From: Methanobrevibacter sp.
GTDB lineage: Archaea > Methanobacteriota > Methanobacteria > Methanobacteriales > Methanobacteriaceae
Assembly: GCA_031261945.1 (NCBI GenBank)
Contig: JAISIQ010000053.1
Location: forward strand, 1-9,568
Reading direction: 5' to 3'
Length of the DNA: 9,568 nucleotides
Below are positions 6,815-9,568 of this stretch, piece by piece. The translations under genes and the position numbers were made by a program. Positions within the stretch are counted from its first letter, which is position 1. Each line of letters opens with the position of its first letter. The notes under the pieces were generated by a model that ran no database searches, had not been told where the DNA came from, and saw only the letters and a program-made list of their open reading frames with translations.

Positions 6815-7288
6815 TCCACCGAATACCATAAGCAATATAGCTATTAAGAAACCATAAATCGCCTGAGTCTCTGGCAATGCAGAGAAAATAATACCCTGAG
6901 CAAACATACCTTTATCTTCAACAACTGCCCCTACAGAAGATGCTGCAGCTATTCCCTGACCCATACCAGAACCAAGACCTGCAAATCCAATAGAAGCACC
7001 TACACCAACAGCAACAAGACCAGATGTGGTTGAAAGACCTGCACCTCCACCAAGTAAACCTGAAAATACAAGTAACAAGATAGCAATCAAAAATCCATAA
7101 ATCGCCTGAGTCTCTGGCAATGCAGAGAAAATAATACCCTGAGCAAACATACCTTTATCTTCTGCTACAGCACCTACACTTCCAGCTGCCGCAATTCCTT
7201 GACCTAAACCTGATCCTAAACCAGCAAACCCAATAGCTACTCCAGCACCAATAGCTGCTAAAGCAGTTCCTAATGCAATTTCTACCAT
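6803..7288 (-). CDS. ahaK: A-type ATP synthase proteolipid subunit K (duplicated, sodium-type rotor)
   Basis: This is the rotor-ring subunit that carries the coupling ion. Its 161 residues form two tandem hairpins, giving four membrane helices, with an 81-residue period; single-hairpin c subunits have about half this length. Each hairpin keeps a Gln in the first helix (Q30, Q111), the ion-binding Glu-Thr pair in LPETQAIYGF (E59/T60, E140/T141) and a Tyr five residues after the Glu (Y64, Y145). This Q...ET...Y pattern is the sodium-binding signature, and sodium coupling has been reported for the Methanobrevibacter ruminantium enzyme; its use here is inferred. Neither carboxylate is lost, unlike eukaryotic V-type duplicated subunits. 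The ATG follows AAGGAGAT (7295-7302) by 6 nt. The gene is isolated by spacers of 160 nt upstream and 77 nt downstream, which suits a product needed in many copies. It has no cleavable signal peptide. Confidence 0.97.
   Translation of the reverse strand: MVEIALGTALAAIGAGVAIGFAGLGSGLGQGIAAAGSVGAVAEDKGMFAQGIIFSALPETQAIYGFLIAILLLVFSGLLGGGAGLSTTSGLVAVGVGASIGFAGLGSGMGQGIAAASSVGAVVEDKGMFAQGIIFSALPETQAIYGFLIAILLMVFGGILG
6852..6919 (-). repeat. 68-bp perfect repeat inside ahaK, second-hairpin copy
   Basis: Identical base for base to 7095-7162, at an offset of 243 bp (81 codons). It covers residues 124-146, including the ion-binding Glu. Identity includes synonymous positions, while the flanking parts of the two hairpins differ in both DNA and protein. 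Confidence 0.95.
7095..7162 (-). repeat. 68-bp perfect repeat inside ahaK, first-hairpin copy
   Basis: Partner of 6852-6919. It covers residues 43-65 of AhaK. The sharp edges (mismatches at 7094 and 7163) point to a homogenised patch rather than uniform conservation. Confidence 0.95.
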
Positions 7289-7332
7289 ATTTTTATCTCC
7301 TTAATTATTCTTAATTTAAATTTAATCTTAAA

Positions 7333-7349
7333 TTTTTTATATATTTTAA
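7333..7349 (-). promoter_or_regulatory. Possible internal TATA box for ahaK
   Basis: The minus strand reads AAAATATATAAAAAA here, an archaeal-type TATA element with an A-rich stretch before it, about 50 nt upstream of the ahaK ATG. Initiation some 25 nt downstream would leave a leader of roughly 25-30 nt containing the AAGGAGAT ribosome binding site. The rest of the 7303-7448 spacer is almost pure A+T, with A-runs rather than U-runs on the transcript, so I see no terminator there. In such DNA TATA-like words are common by chance, hence the low confidence. Confidence 0.3.
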
Positions 7350-7434
7350 TTTTATGTAATTTAATTTTTTTATTTTATTTAATTTATTTTATTATTTATG
7401 ATTTTAATTATTATATTTTAATTATTATCTTCTC

Positions 7435-7476
7435 TTAGTTTTGTTCTTTTAGTTTTGTTCTTTTCTTAGTTTTGTG
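7435..7476 (-). repeat. Triplicated ACAAAACTAA element across the ahaI stop
   Basis: The minus-strand word ACAAAACTAA occurs three times, in the plus-strand intervals 7466-7476, 7449-7459 and 7435-7445, with spacings of 17 and 14 bp and A/G-rich filler. The first copy is read in a different frame (ACA AAA CTA A), the second supplies the ahaI stop (CAA AAC TAA), and the third is untranslated. Duplication therefore seems to have set where the protein ends. Confidence 0.75.
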
Positions 7477-9542
7477 AAATTTCTTTTTGCACTAAATGGG
7501 TTGAATTTATTTTCTCCTCCCATAAAGAATTGGGCGAAAAATTCAACATAATGCAAACGAAGAGCATTAACAAAAGCACCTAATATTTGGAAAAGGAAGT
7601 TAATAAGATGTCCTCCAATAAATACAAATATTGCTATAATAATTCCTACAAATGGAACCATATCAACCATCATTCCTGTTAAAATATTAACAGTCATAGC
7701 TATTCCACCAGTAGCTAAACAAAGTGCTAAAAGACGAGCATAGGATAAAATATCCCCCATATATGAGAAAATATCCATGAGCCCATAAGCTCCGCCTCCC
7801 CATACTAAGAGACCAATACTTACTAAAATCAGGACTCCTCCAGCAATCATTCCTATCATACCAACAGATGGCATTAAGAAACCTAATGCAAGTAAAACAA
7901 GTCCTGCCTCAAATACAAACCATACGATTTGAGAACTAATAGCTTCTTTCTTATCACCATATCTCCAGTTATTAATTGCACCTAATACAAAACCAAGATT
8001 AGTATAAATTATACCAATGGAAATAGCTATTATTAATATATTTTGAGGTTGTTTAAATGCATCAATTGCAGGAATAACAGTTGGAAGATTGAAACCTAAG
8101 AATCTTGGAACAAAGTCACCAATAAGACCTCCAGTTAGAAGTCCCAGTATGATAGCCCATATTCCACATGTTATAAATATTAATCCAAAACTTCTTAAAG
8201 TTGGATTGACTTTTCCAATGCCTCTATAAATAATGAAACCCATTATACTGACAATGGCTCCATAAAAGGCATCAGTTAAATTAAAACCAAAGAAGAAAGG
8301 CAACATAATAGCTACAAGAATAGTAGGGTCGATTTCCCTATATTTTAAAGGAGAATACATACCTACAATAACTTCATAAGGTTTTGCATACCAATGATTA
8401 TTTTGAAGAACTGGTACATCTTTGTCATCTTTACCTACATCTTCTATTTCAACAACAGAATGGCCTTCACTTGCTCTTTCAATAATATCTTTAGCTTTAT
8501 CCACATCTTTTAAAGGAACCCAAGCTTCAAGCATATTAGTTTTATCAGTTTCACCAAAAGTAGCAAAAATCTCATTTCTTTCTTTTTCAATTTCTAATTG
8601 TTCTTTTAGAATTAAAACATCATCATCATATTTTTCAGCTACTTTTTTAAGTTGAGCTAAAGCATTAGATTTCTCTTTTTCTAATTCTTTAAGTTTTGAA
8701 TCAGAATTTGAAATAACATCAGAAGGAGTACCTTCTATATTATTAATATCATATTTTTCAAAATCAAAACTTCTAAGTAAAGCAAAAATTTCATCTTTAT
8801 TCTCTTTTAAAGATATTACAATGATATTTATGAGATTTTGATCATTATTCTTTTTACCATTCTTATCTTTATTTTTACTTTTATCTTTTTTATTACTTTT
8901 AGTTTTATTACTTTTAGTTTGATTGCTTAAATCAGAATCATCTAATATCAATAACTTATCAGTTAATTTATTAGCTTCTTCTTTAAATTTCAAAGCAGAT
9001 TCAACATCAATCCTTCCAACAATTGTCGAAGTGTACTCAGTATCATTTAAAAGAGCTAAATCTATATCAAAATTAATCAATTTTTCAGCCAAGCTTTTAT
9101 TTGAGTTAAGTTCACTAATTTCACTGTCGATAGTAGCTATTTGACCCTCTATTACCTTAGTTTGAGATTCCACTTCATTAAGAAGTGATTCTGCCTTAAC
9201 AACTAAATTTTCTGCATTTAATTCTTCAATTTCTTTTTTATCAGGGATAACTGGATTTACAAAAGACATTACCATATCTTTTATTCCAGTTTTTTCAGAT
9301 AATGCAGAATCAAATGTTTCTACAATACCTGAGGCCTTCATTAAAAGTGAAGAAATTTTACTTGTTAAAGGAGTTACCTTTGAAGGTTTTAGAAGATTTG
9401 CCCATTCAGGATTCTGTTGAATACGTTCTGAAATATCTTCAATCTGTACAATGCCTTGTTCATGTAATCTATGAACAATAGAAGCAGAATACTGATCTAA
9501 AGATATAATCCTAAGTTTACGCATTCTTTCTGTCTGGAACAT
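7449..9542 (-). CDS. ahaI: A-type ATP synthase subunit I (membrane stator, ion half-channels)
   Basis: Subunit I (the counterpart of V-ATPase subunit a) forms the ion path beside the K ring and anchors the peripheral stalks. Residues 1 to about 390 are the cytoplasmic arm: two alpha/beta lobes joined by long antiparallel coiled coil (about 100-155 and 280-325). Residues about 405-665 hold roughly eight membrane helices. The essential arginine facing the rotor is R603 in SYARLLALCLA, and R662 in NALRLHYVEFF is the second conserved one. At 697 residues it is somewhat long; the excess is a Lys/Asn/Ser-rich segment at about 207-235 in the distal lobe. The ATG at 9540-9542 gives the family-like start MFQTERMRKLRIISL; the upstream site is weak (GAGTGAG), suggesting coupling to the unseen ahaH. 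In one frame of the right edge a TGA (9543-9545) directly abuts the ATG and might be the ahaH stop, but only seven codons are visible. Confidence 0.97.
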   Translation of the reverse strand: MFQTERMRKLRIISLDQYSASIVHRLHEQGIVQIEDISERIQQNPEWANLLKPSKVTPLTSKISSLLMKASGIVETFDSALSEKTGIKDMVMSFVNPVIPDKKEIEELNAENLVVKAESLLNEVESQTKVIEGQIATIDSEISELNSNKSLAEKLINFDIDLALLNDTEYTSTIVGRIDVESALKFKEEANKLTDKLLILDDSDLSNQTKSNKTKSNKKDKSKNKDKNGKKNNDQNLINIIVISLKENKDEIFALLRSFDFEKYDINNIEGTPSDVISNSDSKLKELEKEKSNALAQLKKVAEKYDDDVLILKEQLEIEKERNEIFATFGETDKTNMLEAWVPLKDVDKAKDIIERASEGHSVVEIEDVGKDDKDVPVLQNNHWYAKPYEVIVGMYSPLKYREIDPTILVAIMLPFFFGFNLTDAFYGAIVSIMGFIIYRGIGKVNPTLRSFGLIFITCGIWAIILGLLTGGLIGDFVPRFLGFNLPTVIPAIDAFKQPQNILIIAISIGIIYTNLGFVLGAINNWRYGDKKEAISSQIVWFVFEAGLVLLALGFLMPSVGMIGMIAGGVLILVSIGLLVWGGGAYGLMDIFSYMGDILSYARLLALCLATGGIAMTVNILTGMMVDMVPFVGIIIAIFVFIGGHLINFLFQILGAFVNALRLHYVEFFAQFFMGGENKFNPFSAKRNFTKLRKEQN
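8891..8920 (-). repeat. Perfect 15-bp tandem duplication within ahaI
   Basis: TATTACTTTTAGTTT occurs twice in direct succession (8891-8905 and 8906-8920, plus strand), and a degenerate third copy may follow. It encodes the repeated Lys-Thr-Lys-Ser-Asn units of the Lys/Asn-rich insertion in the cytoplasmic arm. A multiple of three keeps the frame open. Confidence 0.9.
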
Positions 9543-9568
9543 TCATCTCACTCTATATTTTAATTTAA

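Noticed and set aside
9543..9568. C-terminal tail of ahaH at the right edge
   Set aside because: One frame gives seven codons and then TGA abutting the ahaI ATG, but other frames also stop and the tail is too short to recognise, so I do not annotate it. A TATA-like reading of the same bases is equally unsupported.

Overview
The window carries most of an archaeal A-type (A1Ao) ATP synthase operon, read entirely on the minus strand. In transcription order from the right edge the genes are ahaI, ahaK, ahaE, ahaC, ahaF, ahaA, ahaB and ahaD, followed by a small DUF22-like gene. At the left edge is the start of an unrelated, unidentified gene. The usual first gene, ahaH (the peripheral-stalk coiled-coil partner of E), is not inside the window and would be expected just beyond the right end.

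The organism is very probably a methanogen of the order Methanobacteriales, most likely Methanobrevibacter-like. The reasons are the H-I-K-E-C-F-A-B-D gene order, a duplicated four-helix proteolipid (subunit K) with sodium-type ligands in both hairpins, strongly AT-rich DNA with Asn/Lys-rich insertions, and Shine-Dalgarno sites that match the archaeal 16S tail. Species cannot be fixed by reading alone.

Layout (plus coordinates): 1-65 start of an unknown gene; 138-186 hairpin plus U-rich tract that probably ends the operon; 172-567 DUF22-like protein; 580-1227 ahaD; 1228-1364 AT-only spacer with palindromes; 1365-2765 ahaB; 2768-4522 ahaA; 4519-4938 ahaF; 4935-6089 ahaC; 6102-6725 ahaE; 6726-6802 spacer of tandem repeats; 6803-7288 ahaK; 7289-7448 AT-rich spacer with a possible promoter; 7449-9542 ahaI.

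The gene products form one machine. I and the K ring make the membrane ion motor. C, D and F form the central stalk. E, with the off-window H, makes the peripheral stalks. A3B3 is the catalytic head. The genes abut or overlap except at three places: before K, after K, and after B. These are places where the required subunit copy number changes.

No new biological system is evident; this is a conserved housekeeping operon. What deserves a second look is at smaller scale: tandem repeats that include the 3' ends of ahaK and ahaI, a 68-bp perfect repeat inside ahaK, low-complexity insertions in AhaF and AhaI, an N-terminal hydrophobic segment on AhaC, and a DUF22-like gene that appears to share the operon.
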